Shown: positions 38,407 through 51,150 of the stretch, one piece after another
Layout: each line of letters begins with the position of its first letter
Position numbering within the stretch: the first letter of the stretch is position 1
Source of the DNA: Brugia malayi
Lineage: Eukaryota > Nematoda > Chromadorea > Rhabditida > Onchocercidae
Assembly: GCF_000002995.4 (NCBI RefSeq)
Contig: NW_025062477.1
Coordinates: 9,954,649 to 10,018,648, forward strand
Direction of reading: 5' to 3'
Length of the DNA: 64,000 nt
Notes under the pieces: generated by a model
Told to the model about the DNA's origin: nothing
Databases searched by the model: none
The model's input: only the letters and a program-made list of their open reading frames with translations
Position numbers and translations under genes: made by a program

Positions 38407-38883
38407 TATGATAACGAGAATTGTTCAAATTTAATCATACTGAAATTAATTTATCATTTTCCAAATTATTTTGGCTACATATGGAAACTGCAAAGCAAAA
38501 TTCAATAATACCCTGTCCAATACAATAGCCTCAAGCAGCGAAGTTACAAAATATACAAAATTTTATTTCCAGTAATAACTTTATAGCAAAACTTATTCGC
38601 AATAGCTCATTGAATCACAACATAATGAATAAGTAGGTAGTTATTCATAAACTCAAAACAAATTCTTATTCTCTCCTCTAATGGCTGTTCATAGTGAAAT
38701 AAAGAAAATGCTACAAAAAATTAACAGATATGGAACTGATAAAAGAAACACCAGTCGCCACCTAATTACCCTACACGATCATCGATTAAGCCATAATTTT
38801 GGAAAGCACCGGGAAACATCATGAGAAATAGCTTTAAATTCAACTGTTATACTTTATACAATACATAAGAGCAAAAGAGTATT

Positions 38884-41800
38884 TCAAGTACTCAATTTTT
38901 CAAAAGTAATAACCGGTTCAAAACTGTGCGTTCGACGACAGTGCACAACAAAACGATCTTTTCGCCAGAACTTAGCTCTACAAAACTCTTCGGGACATTC
39001 AAACGGTTTCACTTTCAAATGCTCTCTAAATATATGTGCATCCATATTTTTCTTATCTGCATATGTCGTCCCACACTTTTTACACGCGTATGGCTTTTCA
39101 CCTATAAATCAATCGACTCTCACAAAAATAAACATTTTATCCATCTGCATAACTTCTGTGCATTTGTATAAGTGGGATTTATTGAAAATTGAAACGAAAT
39201 TTTGTTCAATTAAATAGCTCTTGCAATCCAGTTACAAAATTGAAAAATTCTCTTTTACCATCGAAGAAAAATCACATTGTATTTCAAATGTAGTAGAAAC
39301 CATTAAACGATTAGAAAAATAATAAAGAAACCTGTATGAGCTCGAATATGCCTGACAAGATTGCTCTGCACTTTAAAAGCCTGATTGCAATATTGACACT
39401 TGTAAGGAGTTTCCAAAGTATGCATGCATCTCACATGTTTTTCAACCGCACTTTTTTCCTTTGTTCGATGATCACAGAATGGGCATTTAAACGGTTTTTC
39501 CATCATTATCTGAAACTTAAGCAGTTCAGAAATTTGATCTCATGACATATGCCTCGAACAAAACCATGTCACGACTTCAGAAAGCAAAATTTGTGAATGA
39601 AAAATGAATGCAAATAATCTACCATGTTCAAACAAAGTGCATAATGACATTACCAAACAACAAAACTGTTTTAATCATTTTGATTCACCATAATTTGTAA
39701 GGAAGATAAAAAACATTCAAAAAAAAACCTCCTGATCACCGACCAGTAAGGGTACGGTGACATCTTTAGGTGCAATAATTTCAGGCAAACCATAACCAAA
39801 ACTGTCCAGCAAATGACGTTTTTTGGAAGGCGGAATATATGATACCGTCACTGCAGAGACAGTTTCAAAATTATTATTCTGTACAGCACCGTAACTTGTT
39901 GATGCTTCTTCCACGTCTAAAATCAAGATTGCTTGCTACTGTTCGCTTTCGATAATAAAGATAAGCATTTAATTAGAAATTAAACTTAACCAAATGAATA
40001 TGAATTCGCTCACAGAAATTTTCTCCAAATAAGCAAATTGACCAATAATAAATCATTAAATGTGCAGTTGTATGGTAATATACTTCATTACAGCTTAAGC
40101 AACAGATCCTGGCACATTTATTAACATATTTCACGATAGAAATAGGCTTACGCGAGAGCTTTATGTCTTTTTTCAGCTGCAACATCAATCGTTTATGTCC
40201 ATATGTACCACCCTTACGACCACGACTGGGTCCAGCAACAAATTTTTCATAAATACACATGTAATCGCTTGTTGCCTTCGCAACCGCCATTCCGCTTTGC
40301 TTCATGTCATCTTCTGCCAAATGTATTTCATCTAAACAAATTTTCTATATCTACCCAACATCATTAAGATTAACTTATTTTTTATAATAATATTGAGTTA
40401 AAAATTTTTTTTTATAATTTTCATTACTGCCCTCAAACAGCCGTTTACTAACCTTGGTCTGAAATCCTAATACAAATTTTTTAAACCCTTTTTTTTTTTT
40501 TTAAATTTTTTTTTTTTTTTAAATAAGAAATTTTAAACCCAATATTATTATAAAATAGAATCCTCACTAAATACCGAGATTCGATCAGACAACCACACAA
40601 TTACTTCGATTGATGGATTTTCTCAAAATTCTCTAAAATATCATAAGAAAACTATACACAAAAGTCATAAAACAAACACTTCTCCAAAAACTCATTAGGT
40701 ATTTAGCGCTGTAAAGATTAGTATAATTCATTTATACCTTTGTCTATATAATTAGAAGCTTCTTCCATAAGATCTTCAGCATTAGTTTCATCATTACAAT
40801 CATTATCATCACCGAAGTTTGAACCGTCTAAAGCAGAAATACCAGGTTCGCCATTTCCAATCAAATTTCTATTATCATCCAAAAGGCCATAAATTGTGTT
40901 TGTTAGCATAATTTCATCACCACTATCTAAAATCCGTTTTTCTTCGATATCTCGAGTACAGCAGAAATATTAAGATACGTCTAAGTGATTAAAATTAAAT
41001 ATTTAGAAGCAATTTGAAATTCCAAGTTAAACGATTAACAAATGTACAGTATGTTACCAGGACAGTATGAATGATCGATTTCGGAAGCAAGTAATTCTTC
41101 ATCGATAGCATCAACTAATCTGGCCACACCTAAAGTAACAGCAGCTTGCCGTAATATCTTATGACGCCTTGATGTGGTGCGAATTGATCCACTATACAAA
41201 AAATCGACTATATTTCTCAAATCCATACTAAAATAAACAAAAATTATATTTTGAAAAGTGCAGTTGTAGAAAGAGATTCAAGTCATCTAATAAAAGTGAA
41301 ATGCTAATAGCAATCACATTTTCAAAATTTCAGTATATATAAATATTGTCCATATTTAAAACAAAAAATAAGCCTGTATTGATAATAAGTTTGCCATACC
41401 TACTCACACCCGTAATTTGGGGATCAATATCAACGGTGACAATGGCACTTTTCTCAGTACATGCAAGTGCATTTTCGAAATGAGTACTGAATGCACAAAG
41501 CATCAAACGATGACATCGAAGAATCACTCTATTCTAAAAATTAAAAAAAAAAAAAAAACATCAATTTTCTAAAAAATTTGGGTGCCAGAATACTACCGAT
41601 GAAAAGAATTTCACTCCACACTATATAAAATTATTCCAGTGATAATTCTTTTGTTTGCTCTCTTGTTTATTATTTCAACTGGAAAAAATGAGGAACACTA
41701 CAGGACAGTATTCATAAAAAAAACATCGAGAAAAATTTTTAAGTCGTAAGATATGACATTAGTGTAAAAATGTTTACCTGGCTACTCACGAAACAATCGA

Positions 41801-43367
41801 TGAATTTTCCTTGAGTTTTGAAACGATGGACTGCTTGCAACAATTCCTGTGCATGATCTGGATTTTCTAATTCTACATTCTCATAAATCTGAGCTTCTTT
41901 ACTTTCTAGCATTCTAATTAGGGAGTCACAACCAAGCGCATTTGCAACAGAAAGTGTCCTACTTTGAGATCGATTGCTACAACGTCCAGTATACATATAT
42001 TTTACTAGCAATCGAAGATCATCCATGTCCACACCTTAAATGTAAATTTACCAGTGATCATTAGCTAATAAATTGTGCTCAGGCTAAAGAGTTTTTGAGA
42101 GCTATTTTATAACATATTTTACAACATGTATGTCGCTTTGAAAAACAATTATTATAAAAGAACTATTATTCCAATAATTATTATAATACGGATAAAATAC
42201 CTACCTGTAATTTTTGGATCAATGTTTAGGGTTATAACAGTAGAATCTTGAACACTAGATAGAGCTGCATCTAAATGTCTGCTATAAGCAGATAGAACAA
42301 GGCGATGAGCCGATGTCACATAATCGCCGTCGTTCTGAACAATGACATCCAGAAAACGATTTGTCTAGAAAAAGAATTGAAAACAATACAGTGGTGAAAC
42401 ATATATGAATATATATTAAAAACAACTTCTTCAACAAGACAATTAAAATGATCTAAAATGTTCCTAAAATTTGCGCACTTCATACTATCAAAGATTTCCT
42501 AACTAAAGTAGAATTGCACATCAGTAACAGCAATTTTAAAAAATTTTTAAAGGAAAGATAAAATTCCATAAAATTAAATTGGTGAAACAAACACTGTGCA
42601 AGTGCTGCATATAGAGGAATAGCGTATCACAGTGAGACTGTATTCGTAAAAATGACGTTTCTTCCAGGCCATCCACGAGCCCCAATCTTTCCATTATCCA
42701 TTAATAGTGCTTGTCTCTTGCTTAAAACATAAAACTACACAGTTACAAATTCAAATCACTTTCATACATTTGCCTAGTTCTTACATCATCGTACTCATAC
42801 TCAGTGATTAACAGCGACGTTTATTGCTGTCATATGTTAAACATGGTATGAGGAGTGATGCCTCAATACGCATAACAAATTACTATATGAACATCTCACA
42901 TCTCGGGATTTGTCTTTTGATTTCTTAAGACAGAAAAACAATGAATGAGACCGAATTACATACAATAATTATCATAAACAGTGTTAGAAAATATACCGGA
43001 GAACAGATATATGCAAAAGTATATGCAAAATTCAGTTGTAGCTGAAACACATCGAAATTGAATTACCATTACGTGTATGCACTTAACAGTTTAATTTCGA
43101 TATGTTGTAACAAACAGCAAACAATCTGATGTTTGTCTACCCAAGGAAAACATGCCCACTTGATTAGAAGTTATGAAGCTTTTAGCTGCTGTAATTACAA
43201 ATTCAGGATTCAAATTAGATTCCATTCTTCAAAAAATATCGTGATATGGATGTATGATTAAGAATTTTAAAGAATTTTTGTATGCTGATGCAAGTAATTC
43301 TTCCATCGTTCACCTCTTCAATCTCTAACAAACTTACGAAAGAAACGGTGGATCTAGCCATTGTCAT
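38884..43367 (-). CDS. double-BTB C2H2 zinc-finger protein
   Basis: Probable nuclear DNA-binding regulator. Ten exons: 43367-43338, 42364-42205, 42034-41778, 41533-41400, 41227-41058, 40926-40738, 40331-40092, 39916-39729, 39509-39332, 39101-38884; all in frame, 587 residues. Two BTB/POZ-like segments sit in tandem: RFLDVIVQNDGDYVTSAHRL...LRLLVKYMYTG (about residues 11-110) and FIDCFVSSQ...CHRLMLCAFSTHFENAL...LRNIVDFLYSG (about 137-245). An acidic linker and a basic GPSRGRKGGTYGHKR segment follow, then four C2H2 fingers: FKCPFCDHRTKEKSAVEKH, YKCQYCNQAFKVQSNLVRHI, a canonical TGEKP linker, YACKKCGTTYADKKNMDAH, and FECPEEFCRAKFWRKDRFVV (C-x4-C spacing). The first 10-residue exon (MTMARSTVSF, donor GTAAGT) is the least certain part; exon 7's donor T/GTAATG was chosen to keep phase. 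No named orthologue recognised. Confidence 0.88.
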
Positions 43368-44023
43368 TTCTTTTCACCCCAAAACTTTTTACTTTCCACA
43401 ATCACAATACATTCAGCCGTGCTACAACACATAAAACATATACAGAATTAGCATAACTTCGTTTATTTTATTCCGACCACTTTACTTAATGAAAAATTGT
43501 GACTAATAAACATTAATACAACAACATGCGGAACACATATCTATTAATGAAAGAAGTATTGCAATTAGACTAGAGATATTTCTTCAGCATATTCTCAAAC
43601 ATTAATGTCATAACACTCACCACAAACTGACAAACTGCATTAATAAAATGTCACAAGAATTCACAATAAAAAGTTACGCCGTATTATGAAAATAGTAAGG
43701 CAACGGAAAAATATGTGAAAATGAATAATTACTTTGGATAAGATACTGCGAGCAGCACTCACTGACTGAAGTGGCAACATTGGGAGATATAAGACAGTAA
43801 AGACCCGAATAAATTCTACACAACATTTAGCTATCCTATAGCTGTTAATTGCTACTGTCTAAATACTGTTTAAAAAAAATACTTAAACATCAGAACAAAT
43901 CAACAGTCGACATCAATGATTAACCAAAAGAAGATGGAAAAAACTCAAAAATGATGCACACGTTATTAAGCAGCATTATTCTGAGATCACTAAAAACTAC
44001 CTGGAACAATAATTAAATTTGTG

Positions 44024-45910
44024 CTAAGAGAGAAAACTTGGTTGTTGCGCTGCGGAATGCAGTGAACTGAGAACAAGCGTCGGATCTGAGAATCCCTGTG
44101 ATGACGACTTTTCAGCACTTGGACTCGATCTAGATGAGCTGTTGAACTGGTCAATTACCCATTCCAGTCCTTTCCGACCCTTAAAAGATCAGTTATTACT
44201 TGATTTGATTTTCTTCATTATTTTTAAAGATCATCATTTTAGAGTTAATATATGAAGTTTTCAAAATATTGAAGCATTCACCAAATTAAATCAAAAATTG
44301 TCTAAGCGACACCGCTGATAACATCGTCAAAATATTTTTTTGTCATTATTTTTTCGTATTCATTCTGTGAACTATTACCGACAAAGTTGATTCATTGCAA
44401 GGATTTCGGTATGGGTCAGTTTTGTATTCAGACTAGAAAAATAAGAAGCAAGAATGAAAGATACCAACAAATAAAACACGTGAAAACAAGTTTAGATACA
44501 TAAGAATTCCAGACATTTATTCTTCCTTGCTTACAAGCTTCCTACCTACAAACAGCAGATCAATAATTGGATAACTTCAATAAAAAACTCTTCCTGTATG
44601 ATCAAAAAGATGAAGAGCTTTAAAGTTGAAAGCACTCAGAGTTTAGGTATTATCCACTGAAAAAGGTTTGCAATTCATGGCAGCTATTAAATATATTTTG
44701 CATTGCCAAAAAAAGAAAGAAAAATGCATGAACTTTATAGCAAAGTGAATTACCTTTTCGGCATTCGTTTCATATATGTTTAAGAACATTTTTTCGCAGT
44801 AATCTGCGAATGCTGGCAAATCAACATTTACAGCAGCTTCTTGTTGTAATATCGTCCTATAATCATCTTAAGACTCAAATTTACTATTCATGTCGGTTAC
44901 TGCTGACTAATCCTGAATCAGAAAACGAAAGAAAATGAATACTGGACAACAAAAAAGGAAAAATACCTGTCTTGATTGTAAGGATCTGGTTTATATAATA
45001 ATCGTTCATCAACACGTAAAAAGCGTCCTGCATTCATCTGGGATTTTCTTTTGATTATTGAAATATATAACTTTAATATAATTTACAGTTAGAAAATGAC
45101 TAGCACAATACGCGAGAGCCAATACTTGAAATTCCTTACAACCTTTCAAAATTTAAACTAAGGAAATAAAATACAAAGAAAAATGAATTTCGAACATGTT
45201 AACTGAATTCGTTATGGGAGATTGATTAGTAAAAATTGACTTGAAATCTGGACAAGCAACTTACATTCCTTGTAATTAAAGTCATCTCCTTCTTCGCCGG
45301 ATTAATTTCGGTCACTTCATAAGAATATTGAGTTCCAGAAAAACCCGTCAACTACAGAGGTAAAACAATAAATTAGTAAACATGAAACTACTGACTAATC
45401 CTGAATGTAATGCAAAAATGATGAAGAATAATAGGTTGACGAATGAAGAGAAAATTAAAATTTATCTAATTCCTTATTCAACCAGCAGATCGATGAATCA
45501 AAATTAAAGGCAGAAATTTACAGGTTGAACAATTTAATAGAGGAAGGTGAAAATTAGTTAAACAAACCCTTACCTTTGTTACCCAAGCAGGTATCGGAAA
45601 ATGGCTTTGGATAATACGTTCAGATTGTAATGAACCATCAACAAGTAAATGTTGTCTAAGAACATCGATCCCACTAACAGCACAGTTCATTGGATTCGGG
45701 TATTTGCGCCATGCTGCATGTGCCACAGTGTCCCAAGGATGACTATCAGAAAACATTTCCAATAACTTATGACACAAATTAACTAAAGTACTTACATAAT
45801 CGTAGCATGAATGGATCAAACTACACTAATATGAGTCATTAAAACAAAAGTAAGTAAAATGGAACTACTGAAACTCACTCGAAAACGTGTTCAGAAGTCC
45901 AAAACTTCAT
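44024..45910 (-). CDS. PRELI/MSF1-domain mitochondrial lipid-transfer protein (Slowmo/PRELID3)
   Basis: PRELID3 proteins shuttle phospholipid (phosphatidylserine with TRIAP1 in mammals) across the mitochondrial intermembrane space. Exons: 45910-45879, 45742-45574, 45351-45265, 45037-44967, 44856-44754, 44179-44024; all in frame, 205 residues (human PRELID3B 194). The start MKFWTSEHVFDHPWDTVAHA and WRKYPNPMN, then VDERLLYKPDP, ILQQEAAVNVD and KGRKGLEWVIDQFN are family hallmarks in the right order. The C-terminal tail is Ser-rich and diverged. TTTTTAG at 45923 lies 12 bases before the ATG, suggesting trans-splicing. Its stop is 657 bp upstream of the BTB zinc-finger start, same strand. Confidence 0.95.
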
Positions 45911-48140
45911 ATGTTATCACTGCTAAAAATGACAGATTCCCAACTGGGAAAAATCCAAATCTGGAATGAAGACATCAATAAATCTAACATCTAAGAATAA
46001 AGTGATCAATGACCACACAAACAATAATCAGTAATTCAGCTTTATGTAATCTACTCAAAATTCAGAAACTCTAATAATATTATGGTTTGGACACGTGATA
46101 GTAATTTCTGTCCTATTTAACTACGTGCTTCTATAAAATTTAATGAGAATTCTAACAACTACCAAACATCACAACCAGCTTAAAACTGGCATGCCTGTTG
46201 TTAGATCTGTCATCTTAGTGTCAACTAGAGTAGGGGCTTACGCGACTGGACGAACCACAAAATTCGAGAAACATGACACGCACATGTCTAAATTCACATT
46301 TTCAGGGCAGACAATATCTATTACTTGTTGTAAGAAGGTTGATCATGAGGTTGCACGTGAACTTCAGTGGTACTCCGTGGAGAAAGTAAGTGACAAACGA
46401 CACGCAAGTGTGCTGTGCAAAAATGAAAGAAGCTTCAGTGACTGTAACTGTAGAGAAGATCGGATAGACATTGTTTCCATCAGGAATGTACGCTGTTAAC
46501 GCTTTGTTTAGTGTCTATTTTTATATGGCTGACAATCTTAAAGAAATCCTTTTTGCTAGTAGTTGACATGATGCTGCTTCTTATTGGATTTCTCTATTGT
46601 AATGAATAGTAGATGTTAGGGACAATCTCATCATTGCTTTTTTATCTTCATAAGTTATAACAATACTGATCAAATGTTAATGAAAAATGTTTCAGATGCT
46701 CAGTAATCTCGTCACTTTTGAAATACGATATTAAGGCACTAAGGTATAGTGTGGTTTCCTTCTACTCGTGGGATCAACAATATAGAGGAATTGAAGGGTA
46801 CGAGATTCAGCAAGGGATATTTTCGTTAGTGGTAGTGTGTTACGCTTGCGGAATGATATAATCCAGTTAAAAAGAAATTACTTCTCTAATGCTCTGTGGC
46901 TTTTCAGGCTAACGTTGCTATTTATACCACTAGCAAGAATTGTTATGGCACCTACAAGGAAAGACCGAAGTGGGAGAACTCTGAGACATCATTTTTCTTA
47001 GGCCTATTGGCTTTCTATTTAATTTATATCTTTCAAGACTGAAACAAGTTACATCTTGAATTCTAATATCAAAACTTCCTCGAAACATCCTAAGCAACAT
47101 GATGTTTCATGGTACTGATCTGCTCCCAAGGCTAAAAATATGAGTATAAGTTAAGTCCCGAATGTTCCTGCTCATTCTTCTGCACTTTTATCATTGTTTA
47201 TATCATTGGTAAAATGTTCTCATTTCTGCAACTGTTCTATCTTTTGATAATTTCTGTCATCCTTTTAATTAATTCAAAATTTCTCATTCTTTTCAATCCA
47301 AATAACATCTCATCAATGCTACTTTTCCATTTCATGATATTTACCCCGGGACTATACTGTTTATCCCATTGCACATTCAGAGATTCTATTTTAGCTGAAG
47401 CTTCATAAAATTATCGATGAACTTAACAGTAATCACATGCTATAAATATTGATAAGCGGAGTATAACATTACTGCATATTGCAATTGAAGGCCATAATGA
47501 AAAATCATTAAATCATTTTTCATTGGTCACCATTTATTAGTAATTTCTTTATACTGATTATCAATAATTACTTTCCTAATACTAGTAACTACTAATTATT
47601 ACTAATAAACAAAAGATGAAATATTCGTAACATGCTGATAAATATTCGATAAGTGAGGTACAACATTACTGCAACTGGTGGTATACCTAAGCAACCGAGT
47701 GTTGAAGAACCTGCGGCGATACCGATCTACACATCTGCAATTTTTGATTTTATTTAGATTATGAAACCATTACTGTTTTTTCATTTTATGTTCACTGTTC
47801 GAAAAAGTGGAAATGTTTTTACGAAAATTATGGCGTAACGTGTAATTTAATTTAGGAAGTTACGATTTTAAGTAATACAAGAAAAGGATTCAAAACTTTT
47901 GGTTTCAAAAATGATTCTTCAACATGGATGTATTCCACCCTTTCCGGAAGTGTTTTATTAAGAATGAGGGACTTAGTGGAATCACTCTTTGTTGCTGCTA
48001 AGTGACAATCTTTTGGCTTGAAGAGTTTGAAATGTTGATCTAAAGAAATGAAAAAATCTAAATCGGACGATCAAACAAAGCTTCAAGCTTTCCGCTGAGC
48101 TTGTAAATAACTTTTTCTAACAAATTCGCTTTTAATATCA
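45911..48140. other. intergenic, one unassigned ORF
   Basis: Between PRELID3 (start at 45910, transcribed leftward) and the acid phosphatase (stop at 48141). An ORF of 118 codons on the plus strand at 46143-46499 (contains STRVGAYATGRTTKFEKHD and LQWYSVEKVSDKRH) resembles nothing I know and has no clear splice partners. Otherwise nothing coding is evident; the PRELID3 promoter should lie near 46 kb. Confidence 0.45.
45923..45935 (-). promoter_or_regulatory. candidate trans-splice acceptor of PRELID3
   Basis: On the minus strand GTCATTTTTAG ends at 45923, followed by CAGTGATAACAT and the ATG at 45910. No coding exon precedes it, so spliced-leader addition is likely. Confidence 0.5.
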
Positions 48141-50732
48141 TTAAAAGAAATTTGCCTTATTCAGTTGTTGTAGACTTCGAACGCTTCTTCTTGAAACCGC
48201 TTTTTCCACTTGTGCAATCGTGCAATTATCATATGAAGGGCAACCAGGTAGTAGTAACTGATGTGCTATGGTTCCATTTTTGTAGAAAAACTATAAAATG
48301 TTGGTAACTTTGATAGTGAAAGAGAATTCCCATCATCTCATTTGAGAAAAGTAAACAATAAACAAATGAGCTAATGATGCTATGGTGGTTATCAGCCTCT
48401 AACATAGGTACTTGACGTTTTGGAAATTCAAAAAAAAACTTAATATATCATCGCATTTTGGTATTGTGAAAGTAATAAAAGACTGTTCTTATTTTACTTC
48501 TGTTTGCTATTTTATTTCTTATTTTTATTTATAATATCATTCCTTTACAAACCATAATTGTATGATTGTTTAATGTCTTGTATATCTCCATTATAGCGCA
48601 TGAAGCATACGGAACAAGCAGGTTATTACCAATGCCCAGAGCATACATCAAGGCTAACAACGTGCCGTCATGCTAAAACAGAAGCATTTGTCGTTTAGAA
48701 TTTTATTTTAACAAACAAGAGTCTGTTGAATGATGATTAATTGATTACCTATTGCTGATCATTTATTCGATTTCGATTAATTTTCTTGTGAAATAACTGA
48801 GCGAAAAGAAAGATATCTGATGACTGAAAGAAATTAGTAGTGAATTTTAATGACAGTGATCAGATTAAAGGAGTAGAATAAAAACAAACATACGGCAGAA
48901 TGAAGTTTGATTTTATGTGGAATAACCGATAATCCTAATGACACATTTCTGGCTCGATCAATCCAATCTTTCATCAATAGTCCGCCACGTAGTCGAGCTT
49001 TTTCTGCAGAATTAAATTGGGAGATACGACGAATTCTCTTCAAACTGCTTATTATACTTATTGTTGTCTCATTATTAAACTGAGGCCAGACATTGTACAC
49101 CCACGATGGTTGTGTCATATTATGATCAATCTAAAAGTAAGTTTTCATAAATGTCAAACTTCCTTAATATTAGCATAATATTAGCTAATGCACACATTAC
49201 ATGTATCAACTAATTGTAATAGTCTAGAAATTATTCGCTTATGCAATTATTTCACTCAACTTCTCAACATTTAATAAATATTTCTTCAAAGATTTTATTG
49301 ATACTTTATTTTCATGAAGAACAGACCTCTCTTTGAATATTATATAAGGAAGCAGCCTTTTTGAAATTCATCTTCTTATATCCAGTAACGTTAGCAAGGA
49401 AATCGAAGAAGCTAGCATATTGCTTACTTATATTTTTAAATAATACTTCATTCTCCTTTTCACTCTTCACATTGTACATTAGACAATTGAAACTAGTCGG
49501 TTTCAACATCTACAATCAAAATACTATTTAAATGAACAGTTGTAGAAACATTTTTTTGAATCTAAAGAAAGACGACGGTTCATTTGTCTAGGAACTGCAT
49601 AAATAATATAAAACGCTCAAAAATAATGTAAAGTCTACAGCATCTGTTGTTGCCACTTGAAGTGGTAGCGGTTGCCATTGTTCATTTTGTAGCCATTCTT
49701 CTTGGCCAATCGCTGGAAAAAAGCCACGAAGCATAGCTAATCCACTAACTATTGCTCGATCCGATTTCGACGATACCAAATCAACCTGAAAAAATAAATA
49801 ATTGTTCTGAGTGAAGAATAAAATTTTGTTTATTTTGTTGTGTAAAACCAACTATTCCTATCTTTTTTATAAGTACCACATTAGCATCAATTCATCGATT
49901 CATCAAAAGGAAAAATCATTTAGCTTTTTAACCCAACGAGCAGATGTCAATGTCCACATCATTTTAATTCCAAAAAAAGGAGAAAAATTTTTTTTTGATA
50001 ACATTTTACATTTTGATAATTTTTCTCCAAAAAAGGAGAAAATTTTATTATTGATATCTATTATATCATTCATAGGGTATGAATAATAAAATTTTAAAAA
50101 CTAATACTTTCCTCTAAATTTTGGGGAAAAAAGTGCAATATTCTAAAATCATGACTTATCATGACACTTGAAACTTGAAAACATGGCTATTCACACCTTA
50201 TGATTATTTATACTTTATCTTAAAAATTGAAAGTGAAAAGACTTACATCTTCTGCATTGAAGTCTCTAATGAATGAAGTGTATCTCTGTCGAAAAAATTG
50301 CCCAAGTTCATACATCTGCATTATGCCAATCTCAAATACACTATTTTGGTTTATCCAGTGATCTTGTCTTTCTTCAAAATATGAAACTGGCGGAAAGAGT
50401 ATATTTTAATGAGAAATCAGAAGGCTAAAAGATCCTCCTTAGTTCTCAGTAAATGAGATTACATGTGTTTCAAAAAAAAAAATTGACGGTAATGAAATTT
50501 GATAAAATTTCTGAGAGATTCTAACATTTGTTACTTGTCCCCATCCTCTTGGCCATGCTGTTTCATTGTATTTATCATTAGGGTAGGGTAACTGCTTTGG
50601 TGCTCTGTCACCATGTCTCCAAATCGCTTGCACATAGATAAGCTCTTTGTCGGATTCTCCTTGCGCACTTACAATTCCAATTAGAGTGGTGGCGTATTTC
50701 CAAAGCAAAATTACTCCATACACTTTCCACAT
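48141..50732 (-). CDS. secreted/lysosomal histidine acid phosphatase
   Basis: Branch-2 histidine phosphatase hydrolysing phosphomonoesters at acid pH. Exons: 50732-50526, 50330-50247, 49785-49639, 49509-49327, 49130-48894, 48672-48553, 48290-48141; all in frame, 375 residues, typical for the family. A signal peptide covers about residues 1-23 (VILLWKYATTLIGIVSA). The nucleophile motif RHGDRAP is at 39-45, followed by WPRGWGQVTNIGIMQMYELG (the family's GFGQLT...G...ELG), SSKSDRAIVSGLAMLRGFFP, and the proton-donor HD in SAHDGTLLALMYALG (about 285-299), then VPYASCAIMEIY and LLLPGCPSYDNC. Several N-x-S/T sites fit a secretory route. No transmembrane segment near the C-terminus. The donor GCT/GTAGAC in exon 3 was chosen by alignment to the family. 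Confidence 0.94.
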
Positions 50733-50854
50733 ATATCAGTCTCCTTTCTATCATTACAGAACAAAAAAAGGAAACGAATGAATGTGATTCATGGAATGAA
50801 CAGCAATCAATCAGTAAACAGCGATAAACGCAAAAAGTTTTCAAAAGAGAGAAG

Positions 50855-51150
<296 letters not shown>

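Noticed and set aside
39336..39545. Plus-strand ORF opposite the zinc-finger exon
   Set aside because: Shadow of the minus-strand C2H2 fingers.
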